Assembly: GCA_048013815.1 (NCBI GenBank)
Contig: CM106586.1
Coordinates: 7,936,001-8,000,000 of the forward strand
Direction: 5' to 3'
From: Setoptus koraiensis
Taxonomy: Eukaryota; Arthropoda
Length of the DNA stretch: 64,000 bases
Positions within the stretch are counted from its first letter, which is position 1; each line of letters begins with the position of its first letter. Below, in pieces: positions 17,513 through 29,060 of the stretch. Under the pieces are notes generated by a model that did not search any database, was not told the origin of the DNA, and was given only the letters and a program-made list of their open reading frames with translations. The position numbers were made by a program, and so were the translations under genes.

Positions 17513-18248
17513 ATGTTTCTCATTGCCCAATGTATTGGATATGTGGCCTGTATAATATTAGGTCTCAGCTTTCTCATCCCTCTAGGACTAAATTTACATT
17601 CATTCAATGGCCGCTGTTTGTTATACTCAGGTGGAAACTACACCAACATCGGTGAATTCGAACCAGAATGGGCCAATCCAGTTTATTGCATATCAACCAT
17701 GACAATAGGTGTGATATCTGTCACTGTTGCTATTGTACAATTGATAAGGTCACTAATGATGCTAGTGGCAAGGACAGAAAGGTAAGTCAATCGAAAAGAG
17801 TGCAATCATGATGACCATGTCTATCCTATCAACTTTTTGAAATTAAACAAACCCACAATCTCAACTCGCCGTTTACGATCCCAGTTCATTTAAATCCGCT
17901 TTTGTAGAAACAGTTATGTCTATCATTATAACTTTGACAATACTAACGAATGCCATTCTAGTCTCAGCCGGATTCGCTTATTGGTGTTCCAAAGTAGAAA
18001 TCAGATGGAGTAGCTGTGAGAGAGCAGCTACCCTGATAAAAATCATCAACGATAACCCAATCGACCCATCAGGATTCTTTTTGGAAATGGAAACGGTGCA
18101 TTTCAGCATCTGGTCGGCCTTCGCTAGTTGGATTTTCATACTGACAATTTCCGGTAGTAAATTATTCATTCACCACGAAAGCGCCAACTTGATGGTCAGT
18201 ATGGCCAGAGACAGGAGAAGGTACGACTTGCAAACAGATCTCGAGTGA
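17513..18248 (+). CDS. TMEM179-family membrane protein, copy B
   Basis: Two exons, 17513-17781 and 17885-18248, give 210 residues with a 103-bp GTAAGT/CAG intron in the same position and phase as copy A at 10857. The protein keeps LIAQCIGY, FNGRCLLYSGG, GFAYWC, PSGFF, VHFSIWSAFASWIF and HHESANLMVSMAR. The two copies differ most in the loop after the third helix (CSKVEIRWSSCERAATLIK here) and in the last residues. Unlike the VAC14 pair, they do not share a block of near-identical DNA. Role unknown; a four-helix membrane protein. Confidence 0.85.
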
Positions 18249-18463
18249 GAATACCAGGAGGCCGCCCTATTTTCAGTTAGACCAAATTACAATGGATTCA
18301 ATTTGAAACTTACTCCAGTTCGCAATCATATATACTGGAAGGTTTGTTTTCTTATTAAAGTTCTTAGATCACCCAAAAACATTAGGATTATATTGATGAC
18401 CAATGCTTGTAGCATTATGTTGCGAACTAATCTTGGTTTTCAGGTATTTATACAACAGAGATA

Positions 18464-19654
18464 TCACACTCGACATGTGGCAGCCCAATCTTGAGTTTGG
18501 AGACTTTGCACCAAGCTCGCAAAATGTTCGATGTAGCAAGGTTCCTCTTTTGGCTGACCACAGTCCATTGGCAACTCATGGGCTTCAACTGATAGATTAT
18601 TTAGTCGATAAAGTTTCACATAGTCAGTTCCATTGATTTCGTTTTGATGCAATTCAAAGAACAACGTTGAGCCGTAATTAGGCAATTTACAATCCCACAC
18701 ATCGAGTGTTCTCATCAGATTAATGAGCTCAGTGTCATGAGTACTATACTCAAAGAATTTCTTTTCGTGCTCAATATCTTCACCGTCTATATAGTGTGAA
18801 TTAGTCAGTTTCGAGTAGATTTCTTGCAGTATCGGACCGGATTGTAGCTTCTTCAACAATTCGCTCGAAGTAAACAGCGAGGTTACTTTTACTGCAGCCT
18901 GCTCTAATAATAAGCGGTTGCTAGCGTTGTACCAACTCGGTAACGACTTCCCGGATTCATTATAACAAGTGAGGTCACCATAAAGCCAAAAAATTTGCTC
19001 AAAAGCTTTCGGCTCAATTCCTAGATCTCGTTTCACAAGCTCTAAAAGAGAATCGAGTGAGTTATAGATTTCTCTGACCTCAACAGTATCTTCCAGCTCA
19101 GCAAGTTCTCTCTTAATTCTAGGACAAGCCGCCTTGGTCTCCAGTAGGGCGTCAATATCTTCGGGCACTGTGTGAATGGGAATAGGTTGCCAACTGAGTC
19201 TAGGATTCCATCTTGATGTTGAGTTGATGGCAGGTCTATATAATGCGCTTAATACAAGTTGCGCACTAGCAATACATCTGTCCATGTCGGCTGCTCTAGC
19301 GTAAACTTCATCAATTTTGTCAGTAAGAAAATCCGCATATCTCTTTCTGATGTGTAGGCCAAGATAATACATCCTCAATTTGCCAGCTTTTGTCAATTGT
19401 CCTAAACCATCTGGCCACTCGCTGGGATCTTTGTGGGGATCCTTGGGTCCTAATGAAATGGGGTTACGGTCGCCGTGTCGATGTATAATGACGACTGATT
19501 TGAGAGTTGACGATGATGAATTCACTTCTGTCACTGAGCAAACAAATGTTAGAAGAGACAAATAAGTGAAAGTTGCCACCGAACAAACAAATGTTAAAAT
19601 GTATAAATAAGTGAAAGCTCGAACGGCACTTGTTGACACCATATTTCTGGCCAT
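18464..19654 (-). CDS. Histidine acid phosphatase (prostatic/lysosomal type)
   Basis: A 396-residue protein from the ATG at 19654; the frame extends 15 bp upstream only with a TTG. After a signal peptide it has VVIIHRHGDRNP, the RHGxRxP phosphohistidine motif. LTKAGKLRMYYLG, then YARAADMDRC (family RSTDxDR; here RAADMDR) and the C-terminal catalytic STHDTEL follow. Length and order fit animal ACP2/ACPP-like enzymes, which hydrolyse phosphomonoesters in lysosomes or outside the cell. Several Cys and N-glycosylation sites support secretion. Oddity: the signal region holds a duplicated 15-residue segment (FTYLYILTFVCSV and FTYLSLLTFVCSV). The stop lies 215 bp from that of TMEM179 copy B, tail to tail. 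Confidence 0.9.
   Translation of the reverse strand: MARNMVSTSAVRAFTYLYILTFVCSVATFTYLSLLTFVCSVTEVNSSSSTLKSVVIIHRHGDRNPISLGPKDPHKDPSEWPDGLGQLTKAGKLRMYYLGLHIRKRYADFLTDKIDEVYARAADMDRCIASAQLVLSALYRPAINSTSRWNPRLSWQPIPIHTVPEDIDALLETKAACPRIKRELAELEDTVEVREIYNSLDSLLELVKRDLGIEPKAFEQIFWLYGDLTCYNESGKSLPSWYNASNRLLLEQAAVKVTSLFTSSELLKKLQSGPILQEIYSKLTNSHYIDGEDIEHEKKFFEYSTHDTELINLMRTLDVWDCKLPNYGSTLFFELHQNEINGTDYVKLYRLNNLSVEAHELPMDCGQPKEEPCYIEHFASLVQSLQTQDWAATCRV
19532..19621. repeat. In-frame 45-bp tandem duplication in the acid phosphatase signal region
   Basis: Units 19532-19576 and 19577-19621 match at most positions (CAAACAAATGTTA and AATAAGTGAAAG are identical). The unit is 15 codons, so the duplication keeps the frame and doubles the hydrophobic core of the signal peptide. 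Confidence 0.85.
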
Positions 19655-20028
19655 AACTGAAAGACTCAATAATAAAATAGTGATTTTGTAATTGTAAGAT
19701 TTTTAATTTGATGTGTAGGATGATGTAGATATAAAATAGGTGAATTCATATCACAACTTGACTCTAGCCATGATATTCATCGACTGGTGCCTATATGTCA
19801 CCTCATTTTTTCCCATAGAGGCGTTACGCTCACCGTGAACACAGGTGACAAGGAGCGCCGCCCTTGCGGTTATTTTTTGATTTAATTTTGGTGTATTGTT
19901 ACAAACGATTTGCAATAGTGAAGTCGACGCGACTTGGGTCGACATTCACTTGTTGTCACATTGTTTCATTTGGAGAGCTTGTGTCAGTTGAGCTTGTGAA
20001 CATGGCTAGACACAGAGATTAAGCTACC

Positions 20029-20059
20029 ATTGATCAATCCGACGTCACTATTGATCAAT
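20029..20059. promoter_or_regulatory. Paired ATTGATCAAT palindromes flanking a CRE-like site
   Basis: The 10-bp perfect palindrome ATTGATCAAT occurs at 20029-20038 and 20050-20059, 21 bp apart (two helical turns), with GACGTCAC between. This suggests a composite binding site, but the factor is unknown. Confidence 0.3.
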
Positions 20060-20802
20060 TCTGTAATTTAACAGGCGATCTCGATGCGATCAAGAGATTT
20101 GCCAGTCAGCAGAAAAAGCAGTTGTCATGTTGCGATAGTTAAATCATATATTTATGGGCTGTATTTTATCGTCACAGAGTAGTTGCCCCTTGTAGTATGC
20201 GTTACTTTTACAAAGTGGCATCTATCCGCTAGCTGCTATCTAACATTCTGGCGACCAGTCGGACACATCCCATATATCATGTGTGCTCTGTTGTGTGAGC
20301 CGGCCCAAATAGGCCCAGTAAATCCATTGCCGGCGCTTAGTTTAATTGCAGAGTGCATGCCAAGAACGTGGTGAAGTCACGTCTCTCGCCTGCCTTGGAA
20401 ATGGCGTCTAGCAAGTAAACTGTCGACATTACAAGTTAACACGCGATCAATTTTCTTGACAAACTCACTCATTTGTAGTTGGCGTTTGTGGAGCTACTTC
20501 AACGAGCAGTCAATCTCATCGGATGAACGAAATCGCTTGATGCATCGCTGCCGGCCCCAAATTGAGCCGAAACGCCTATCGCTGACAAGAGATTGGCCCC
20601 GAAAAGAGAGAAAAATTCAAAAACACTCAGCAGTCACAAGTGTCAGCCACGCAGCCAAGCAATCGGATAATGTACCATTGGCCTGATCTGCAGCAATTGA
20701 TGAAACAATCACTCGCGAACGCGCTCAAACTGCTCAACAGAACAAACGCTAGCTGTTAAGGGCGCGGGGGAGGGCCCCTTAGCATTCAACCACCGGGGAT
20801 GC

Positions 20803-20850
20803 CAGTCTCTAGCAGTCAGACTCTAGCAGCCAGACTCTAACAGCCAGAGT
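20803..20850. repeat. 14-bp tandem repeat
   Basis: About three units of ACTCTAGCAGCCAG with single changes. Confidence 0.7.
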
Positions 20851-22386
20851 CTGTTATGCTGCCACGGAGAGTGTATCGGCCCCAAGACACCCACTCGAGC
20901 CAAAAGCGATTGTTATTATTGTCCAGCCAGTCTAATGAGAGCTAGTTGTTGATGGTGCTAATCTGACGGTTCACTGAGACAACTGCCATTATCAGATTAG
21001 CTGTACAGGCCATCATTTGGCGTGTTTGTGTGCTGGTTGTAGGACACTAATCAGTGCGGGCGATTTAATTGATTTGTTCAATCTTGTTGCCTGTGTGTCT
21101 ATGATAATATTTATTATACATTGCAGTAGGGAGTGGCATGTTTAGTTTGTAGTTGTTGTCGTTGTTGATGGTGTTTGTCGTAGCTGCTTAACTGTACTCT
21201 GTGTAGTGCAGTGCTAGCCTGACAATGGCCCCAAGTCGATATAATGAAATAGATTGCAAGTTTTTATATTATTTCGTTATTAGTTTATTGCATGGCACGA
21301 GGGTTGTGTCGTTAGACAGCCAATTGGACCAGTCCGGCAAACTGGTCTTTCAATTATCTATTAGTGTCTGGTGCCGGACCAGTCAACTATAAACAACGGC
21401 CGAGAGACAATAGAATAGCGGTGCAAGCCGCCCAGCGAGTGGAGCCCTGGGCGCAGTTAGCGCTAGTTAGGCCAACTAGCGCTAAGCTAAACGCAAAAGA
21501 CAGCTAGATGTGACCAGACTTGACCGTGCCAAATGTATTACCAGTAATTTCTTGTATGGCTCTATCGGCCCAATAATTGGCCGTGTTGTGTTGTATTGGT
21601 GTGGCCGGCATTTAGTCAATTGGTCAGTTAAAAATAGAACCATAGGCTGGCTGTTGGAGTCGCAACACTGTGGCAGCTTTGCAACAACCGGCTGTGAAAT
21701 TAGTTGATAACAGTTGTAGCGCAGTTAAATGGATACTGCAAACTGTACTGGCCAGTGTGAGGACCAAAAGCGACGACCCATGATTAGATTAGCCGAGCGA
21801 CAGCAGCAGCAGCACCGCCACCAGCCAGAGAAGCGACCCAAAGAAGAGAAATATCATGATGATGACATTACGTAACCAGACACAGGAGCCTGGTTATTGT
21901 TGTTGGCTGTGTCTGAGCACCCGAGACATAGGGCGCGAACGGGGCCCAGTTGCCAGCACAAAGGACAAAGTTGACATGTTATGAGACCGGACACTCGCAT
22001 TGAGGCGCTCGCCAGTGGGGCCCACTGGCCGGGGCTTGGCCAGTGGGCTTGATGATGCAAGCGTGTATTAGAGTGTGTGCTTCTGCGCACTGAACACACC
22101 GGGCCCGTGTAGTGGCATGGCTTTCGGTGGTGCCAACCACCAAAAGTCTAGACGAAAAGTATAAAAGGATGGCAACTGTTTGCAAACTATTTAGATGTTG
22201 TTTCTTAAACTTGAACGCGGGATCCAAGCAACATTCTCGTCGCGTTGTTTGCTCATTGTGTCACTGGCACCCTGCGCCTGCAATGAATGCCGTCCGCCAA
22301 GCGGCAAACAATAATAGTAATTTTTCGCTCGTTTTTTTCCATCATCTTATCTCTACTGCTTGTGTGTGTGTCTAATAAAAGGGGCC

Positions 22387-22460
22387 ACTTGATATATATA
22401 TACTTGATATATATATACTTGATATATATATACTTGATATATATATATACACTTGATATG
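22387..22460. repeat. 15-bp minisatellite (ACTTGATATATATAT)
   Basis: Four to five near-perfect head-to-tail units. Open frames with Ile-Tyr repeats on both strands come from this tract. Confidence 0.9.
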
Positions 22461-24134
22461 TATAGACCGCTGACTAGGTGCATTCAATTATAAGCTTGCG
22501 AGTGGCCATTATGAGTGAGACAAGTGAATAAATGAAGGCACCAGCAGCCACGGTTTTTGGCCTCATTTTGCGTGGCCCCTCATTCTTGTACTCATGCACT
22601 AACTATGTGCTGATGCCATTTTATCCGCCATTATTATTCGCTACTATCATCGAGTTTGGCGCTCATGTGTGAGATAGCGAGCCAGACGGACAGATAGCGA
22701 GTTAGGCGGTGAGCGAGTGAGTGTGAGCGAGAGAGACACCGAGAATAAATAAATAAATTCCTGACCTCGCCGATAATAACTTTTTGTCCAGTCTGTCGGC
22801 TACATTCGGCTACAGTATCGGGCTTATATGTTTGCTTATACATTGTGGATATAATGCCATCGGTGGCGCTGCTCGTGCCTCCGAGCAACGACGCATCCAA
22901 CAAGCGCCGTGCAAACAGCAAACACACTCAAGAAAAGGGGCCCGTCATGACATAATTCTATCTATTATATTGACACATACTCACCAGTGCACTCAGTCAC
23001 AGATGCAACCAATGACGGCGCTTATTGACGACGGCGCCGGATAATGAGCTAAAGGCTTCCGTTTATAACTTGCTGATGACTCCATCTTGCGTACGCGCTA
23101 CTTATGCATGGGGGCGCCAGTTGGCCCGCAACCGCCAAATGCGACCGTGCTCTGGGCCGCAGACCGACGGTTTACACAAAGTTTGCATGATTTAATGGCC
23201 AGCCAGTGGGCCGAATGGTCGAGCAATATAAGCAGACTGATAGCAATCCAAGGTCGCCACTGTGCATTGGCTCTGGCCGCCGCCGCCGCCAGGAAGTTTG
23301 TCGGCCAGTGGGCGCTGGCAGCAGCGCCGCAGTAATCCGCTTATGGCCGCCGTTGCCGTTATCAGCTTCTCGGCCCCATCGGACGCCGGGCAAACAAATG
23401 GCGCCAAGTGAGACGCGGTTGTTACAGTTTGACGTTGCGTAATCGCACGCACACTTGCTCCGGTCGGCGCACCAACGTCGGCCAGCGCGCGATAGCGCGC
23501 AATACGTGGCCCATTACTGTTACTATTAGCGCACGTGGTGCTGGCCCCACGGGCGAGCGGTAAACGTGGCTGCACGTCACGAGACGCCGTAATGGTCTAG
23601 TCAAATTGAACCATGCAAATATTATTTGGTGTGTGCGTGTGCGCGTGCAAAAGCGAGATTGGCCGCCGATATTGAATGGAATAACAATCGCGAATAATGA
23701 TTCAGATCGGAAGGGATTAGAAGTTAGCGATCGCCTGTGAGCATTTGCAATTTGGGCTTGCCGCTGCGGCTGGCGCCGTTGCCGATAGCGCACTCAAGTT
23801 GCGGCTGGCAAGCTAACGGGATTTTGCAGCCGGCCGAACACTTCCAATTGACAGTTGACAATCGAGCGCGCGAGCGCGCGCATTCCTTACAAATTGTAAG
23901 TTACAATTGAAACAACTTAAAGAGATAGACGCAAAGAGAGAGCGAATTTCGAACAAGCTCGCCAATACATTATCTTGGATTCTCTTGCTCCAGCGGGCCC
24001 ACTGTTCGCTGACACAAACACAGGCGGACAGTTGCAAAGTGGCGAGCCAGCGCCATGTAATTGTGTCGCGCCAGACAAGTTCAAGTGGCCGAGACCCTGG
24101 CGGTCGTTGGTGTTGCTGTTGTGTGACTTGAGTC

Positions 24135-24170
24135 CCAATCTGGCCAATCTGGCCAATCTGGCCAATCTGG
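24135..24170. repeat. 9-bp tandem repeat (CCAATCTGG x4)
   Basis: Four exact units head to tail. Confidence 0.9.
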
Positions 24171-25663
24171 CTGCAATCTCGCGCCTGTGCAACAGTGACA
24201 CCCACTGACCATTCTATTATAGAATCTCTGCGTGGGCCGATGATGGCTCCATTGGCCAAATCTTATTCTTGTCAAACTTAACAAACCATGGGCTGCGTAG
24301 GAGGTGATGGCGCACGCGCAACCACTTTGTCAGTTGCCAGTCTGTCCGCTTTGCACGAGTATAAATTATTCTGATGGCGGCGAGCCTTGCACGGGCCTCT
24401 CTTGCCAGTTGGCGGTTGTTTGGTCGGACACACCGAAGCTGCAAACAAGCGCCAACAATGGCTATTTTGGGCGCCACGCAATGGCGATGGTGCCAATTGG
24501 GCCACGAGCAACACCAGAATGGATCATGTGGTGCTCCTTTGAATTACAACTCGCGCGCGCGCGAGACAACCAGCACCGCATACCCTCAGGCCTATACACG
24601 ACGCCGAGTCGCCCAACGTGCCCAATGTGCCGAAAGGGGTCCCGTCTGAGTTGATCGACACGAGCGCACGGGCCCCACATACTTGCTTACATGCGTTTCA
24701 TCGTATCTGGCAGCAGTCTGCATCTAGTGACAGCGGTGCCGGGCAACAGCAACTCGATACAGTAAGAAGCTATACAAGAATGTGTGTGTGTAGAGAACCG
24801 TCAAAAGAAACCACGAACAAAGGAATCGCTGATGATGACTCGCCAGACAACTAATGAGCCTAGCTAAATAAGTGAAAAGGAAATGATATTATGTTTGTCG
24901 GTTAGCCGCAACTTGACCCAGGCGCTCTCGTACAAATATGGAACGAGTCACATCAGACCAGTTGGTCGCTTGTTTGCCTTGTTTCGCGCCCACTGGCGAG
25001 CCGTTTGTCGAGATGCTAGCTGCTGGCACTGATACAAAATCTAAATATAACAACTATATCCAACTGTGCTGACCATATCCACACATACTGACCACATCTA
25101 GACACACTTGACCGCGGCTCGCTCGTCCCGTCAAGCTCGGCCTGTGGTGCGGGCTCGCGTTGAGCCGACAATTAAGTGGCAAGCAACAATATTCCAACTC
25201 CAAGTTGACCCGTTGAGCACACACTCACAATCAAATCAACAGAGGCACGTAGCCAGCGACTTTGCCCGCCAGAAATGCTCAACTGCGCTCGAGCGCCAAT
25301 CCATCAGAATCATCATCAGCGAGCGCCGACGCCCATCTACGAAGCCAGCGGACCCCATCGTGGCTTGAGTCGTCTCGAGTGAAATCAGTCGGCTCACTCG
25401 ATAGCGCTCTTGTAAGCGAGAGTTTCGTCGTGCAGCGCCAAGTGTCAGAATCATGCACTTCAACCGTGTCAACATGAAGCGAACATGATCGAGCAACCAG
25501 TTCCAATCTGGATAGTCGCTTGACTTGTCACCGCCGCTAATATCATCATATCGTATTAGTGATACAACACAAAAACAACAACAACGACAACGACAACAAC
25601 AACAACACGATGTTTGTTTGCGTATGACACACAAACAACTAGTGAGACATATACAACAGATAC

Positions 25664-28287
25664 ATGCAACGCATTATGGTGCTGTTATTAAATGAGACCC
25701 ACAACAAATTTTCGTGCGCTTCTTGGGTCAAGTCTTGTCAGTTTATCATGCCAGCTCATGTTGCACTCATAATCATATTTTATCTAATTGATCATCATCA
25801 TCACCATCATCATCGTAGTCAAGTGTTTGCATCGTCACCAACATCGTCGTCGTCATCATTATCAAACATTAACGGAATAGTTACATCATCATTGTTATCG
25901 GCCACAACATCCAATCAGCGACAGCAATCAGCCAGCAATAGGCCAGGCGGTACCGTTAGTCCGCTTGCAAATGCCTGGTCTAAGACCAGTGTTGCCAATG
26001 CTTACAAACAACAACAGCAGCAACAACAGCAACAGCAACAACAATTGAATAGAAACAACCAATCGACAGCGCTAAAACACAAATCAATGAAACAAGCGCC
26101 AACAACAACAACAACAACGTTGGCCAACACCAGCAGCAACAACAACAATGTAAAAACTAATAACAACAACGATGATGACGTCGAGCCACCAAATCCCAAC
26201 ATCAACAACGCAGGCCACAATATCACCAGAATATTGACTGCCTTCTTCGAGCATGGCTACGATAAGCGTGTCAGGCCCAACTATTCGGGACCGCCCGCCA
26301 TGGTCAATGTTAGCTTCCATATAATAGGCATTAGTTCCGTTAGCGAGGTTCAGATGGACTTTACGACGGACTTTTATTTTCGCCAGAAATGGTATGATCC
26401 AAGATTAATGTTTGAGCCTATAGGCGAAATAAAGGAGTTGTGTGTGGGCGCCGAATTTGCAGAGAAAATCTGGCTACCTGATACGTTTTTTGCTAATGAA
26501 AAAACGGCAACATTTCACAAGGCCACCACTGAGAACACTTTTATAAGAATTGCACACACAGGCAGGGTGTACAGAAGTATAAGATTGACAGTTACCTGTT
26601 CGTGTCCCATGGATTTGCAGTATTTTCCCATGGACAGGCAACGGTGCAAAATAGAGATAGAGAGCTACGGTTACAATACGCGAGACATTGATTATCGCTG
26701 GGAAAAGGGCAACGAATCCGTTAGTATGGACACCAAAATTGAATTGCCCCAATTTAAAATATTGGGCCATCGCATGGGCCACGAATTGCAAAATCTAAGC
26801 TCGGGCGATTATATCAGATTGTACTGCGAGATTCACTTTGTGCGCTCTATGGGCTATTATCTAATTCAAATTTATATACCTGCCAGCTTGATAGTGATTA
26901 TCAGTTGGGTGTCGTTTTGGTTGCATCGAAACGCAACACCGGCTAGAGTGGCCCTAGGTGTCACCACTGTGCTGACAATGACAACATTAATGTCAAGCAC
27001 CAACGCCGCCCTGCCAAAGATATCCTACGTCAAATCCATTGACGTCTTTCTGGGCACCTGTTTCGTCATGGTGTTTGCCTCGCTCTTGGAGTACGCCACC
27101 GTGGGCTACGTGGGCAAGCGGATCAACATGAAAAGCAAGCGCCAGCAAGACCAACAACGGCTTCATCAGCACCACCAGAAGGTGTGTCTGGCTGCCGCAG
27201 CGGCGGCGGCCTCGTCGAACGTGGGCGCCACTTCCACTTCCGGTGGCGCCGCACCGGCTTCTGTTAATTTTAGTCAATACAAACAAAATCCAGATACTCA
27301 GCAACAGCAGCAGCAGCAGATACTCAAATCGCCCAATCTGCAAAATCGTCATGTGATGTCAGAGGCAAATTTTGTGAGCGATCAAAGCAGTGAGAAGGGC
27401 CCTATTGTTTCCTATTGCCAACAACAATCGGAACATCTCAGACAGCCACAACAACAACAACAACAACAGAAGCGACCGTACTTTGGCACTCAGCAACAGC
27501 AACAACTACCTAAAATCCATACCGCACAGAGGAGGAGATCAATGTCGCAACAGCAGCAACAACAAACGCGCGATGCCATTTATACATCGCAAACGATTGC
27601 AGTTCATCGTCATCTGCCAGACTCAGAGCCCATCTACGGCCAGAGGTCTGCAATAAAGGTGAGTCTCGCCATGAATATTATTATGTAATTAATTGAATTT
27701 TGGATTTTATTTGAATATTTGTTGCAATGTCAGTCTAACTAAACTTGTTTTCTGTCTAATAACGATGCCAGGTTATGATAGATCATGCCAGCCAAGCCCG
27801 TGGCGGTTGCCAACCAATTTATCGGTCGCAACAATCTGTGAATGATGACACAAGGACGGGCCTACTGGAGTCTGTAAATTTTGCAGTGAACGATATGACG
27901 TCACACCAGCAACAGCAACAACAGCAGCAACAACAACAACAACAACAATTATTACAATTACGAACAGCAAATTCAAACCAACCGACACAAACAACTAATG
28001 TAGACACTAGTCAGACGAGCAATCAAAAGCAAACAACAACTGTCGCTGGTAGCGCCCCGGTGACGTCAAGTGTAGGTCCTAGCGCTGACTTAGCCGAGGG
28101 TGCTGCCGCCATCAAAGATATGATCAGAATATGTGGTTGCACACCGAGCAGCATAGACAAATATTCTAGGGTTCTATTTCCAATTTGTTTTGTTTGTTTC
28201 AACTTAATGTACTGGATAATCTATGGCCACATAAGCGGTCAAGTGGACGACAAGGGTGCGCCATTGATAGACTTTATTAAATCGTGA
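25664..28287 (+). CDS. Rdl: RDL-type GABA-gated chloride channel subunit
   Basis: Two exons, 25664-27658 and 27772-28287, give 836 residues. A signal-like hydrophobic segment (about residues 28-42) is followed by a His run, Ser, Gln and Asn tracts, then the Cys-loop ligand-binding domain from about 186. The Cys-loop is C314[14 protein letters not shown]328. M1 follows [14 protein letters not shown]2 is [20 protein letters not shown] with the anion-selective PAR and alanine at the 2' position (A430), the usual dieldrin-sensitive state. M3 is near-identical to insect RDL. A 330-residue Gln-rich loop leads to M4 ([20 protein letters not shown]). It forms inhibitory pentameric chloride channels at synapses. 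The low-complexity N-terminus is far longer than usual, and an alternative ATG lies at 25748. A five-codon uORF at 25610 may dampen translation. Confidence 0.9.
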
Positions 28288-29018
28288 TTTGTTTTGAAAT
28301 ATATAGGTAGTTGGTCGCGCACTACGACTACTATATCAAGCGTCAAACGTCAAACGTCAAACCAAACCAAAAGAAAAACAGAAACTTGTCAATCAATTAA
28401 TCTATTTCTGAGCAATAACAACTTGTTTGCCGGCGAGTTTGTGGCGCTCACAATTTTGTCCACTCTATCGCTCCCCGGCCCCCTTCCCCTTTATTCTCCC
28501 TTCGCCCATGTCCTCCCTTTGCCCCACGCCTCTTTCGCGACAATTGTACCCTTTCCTCTCATATTGTCATCCTATTAAAGCCACGCGATGAAGCCTCGTG
28601 ACAGGGCAGGAAAAAGAAAATGAAGAGGAAGAGTGACTACGCAAAGAGAAGGAGGAGAAAGTTGTAACGTTTTTCCCCTTACAGCCGTGGCGATGTTGTG
28701 GCGACCAACATCTAAAAAAAAGTTATAAATGCTTACGCGGGAGTAACCTATTGATTGAATTAAAGATGAACAAATAGACGCTGAGGCAACAACTTGTTAT
28801 TATAGAACAATTTGTTGCTTTGTTGAGTTATTGTGGAAGCAACAATAACTCATGATGAAAACGACAACAACGTCGGACAATTTTGTGTCATCGACAGTTC
28901 TAAATATAGCCGAATCTAGTAACTATTGTGGTTGTCTCAATCAAAAGTAACCGCTCCAATTGTCACACCAAACGCTCATGCTATTGATGACTATTGTAAG
29001 ATGAGAAGAAACAAAAAA

Positions 29019-29060
29019 GATCAGATGATGTCCAATCAAACGATTCAACATCATCTGATC
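29019..29060. repeat. Perfect 13-bp inverted repeat with 16-nt loop
   Basis: GATCAGATGATGT at 29019-29031 and its exact reverse complement at 29048-29060. It could form a stable hairpin in RNA or be a paired protein site. Confidence 0.7.

Larger units (their letters stand above)
19655..25663. other. 6-kb gene-free block, GC-rich in its 20.7-25.4 kb part
   Basis: No ORF here has a recognisable family, and the many overlapping frames on both strands reflect high GC and few stops. By eye, GC is near or above 50% across much of 20.7-25.4 kb, against under 40% in the flanks. It holds GCGC runs, several short palindromes, a 15-bp minisatellite, a 9-bp tandem repeat and six exact copies of GCCAGTGGG. 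Lying directly upstream of the Rdl-type gene, it may be promoter, untranslated exons and enhancers of that gene. The last 60 bp contain CAA repeats and a five-codon upstream ORF at 25610-25627. Confidence 0.5.

Noticed and set aside
22287-22493. Overlapping Ile-Tyr-repeat ORFs on both strands
   Set aside because: Produced by the 15-bp TA-rich minisatellite.
23087-24654. Many 70-150 codon ORFs on both strands in the GC-rich block
   Set aside because: High GC lowers stop frequency; frames overlap in all phases and none shows a motif, signal peptide or splice-consistent structure.
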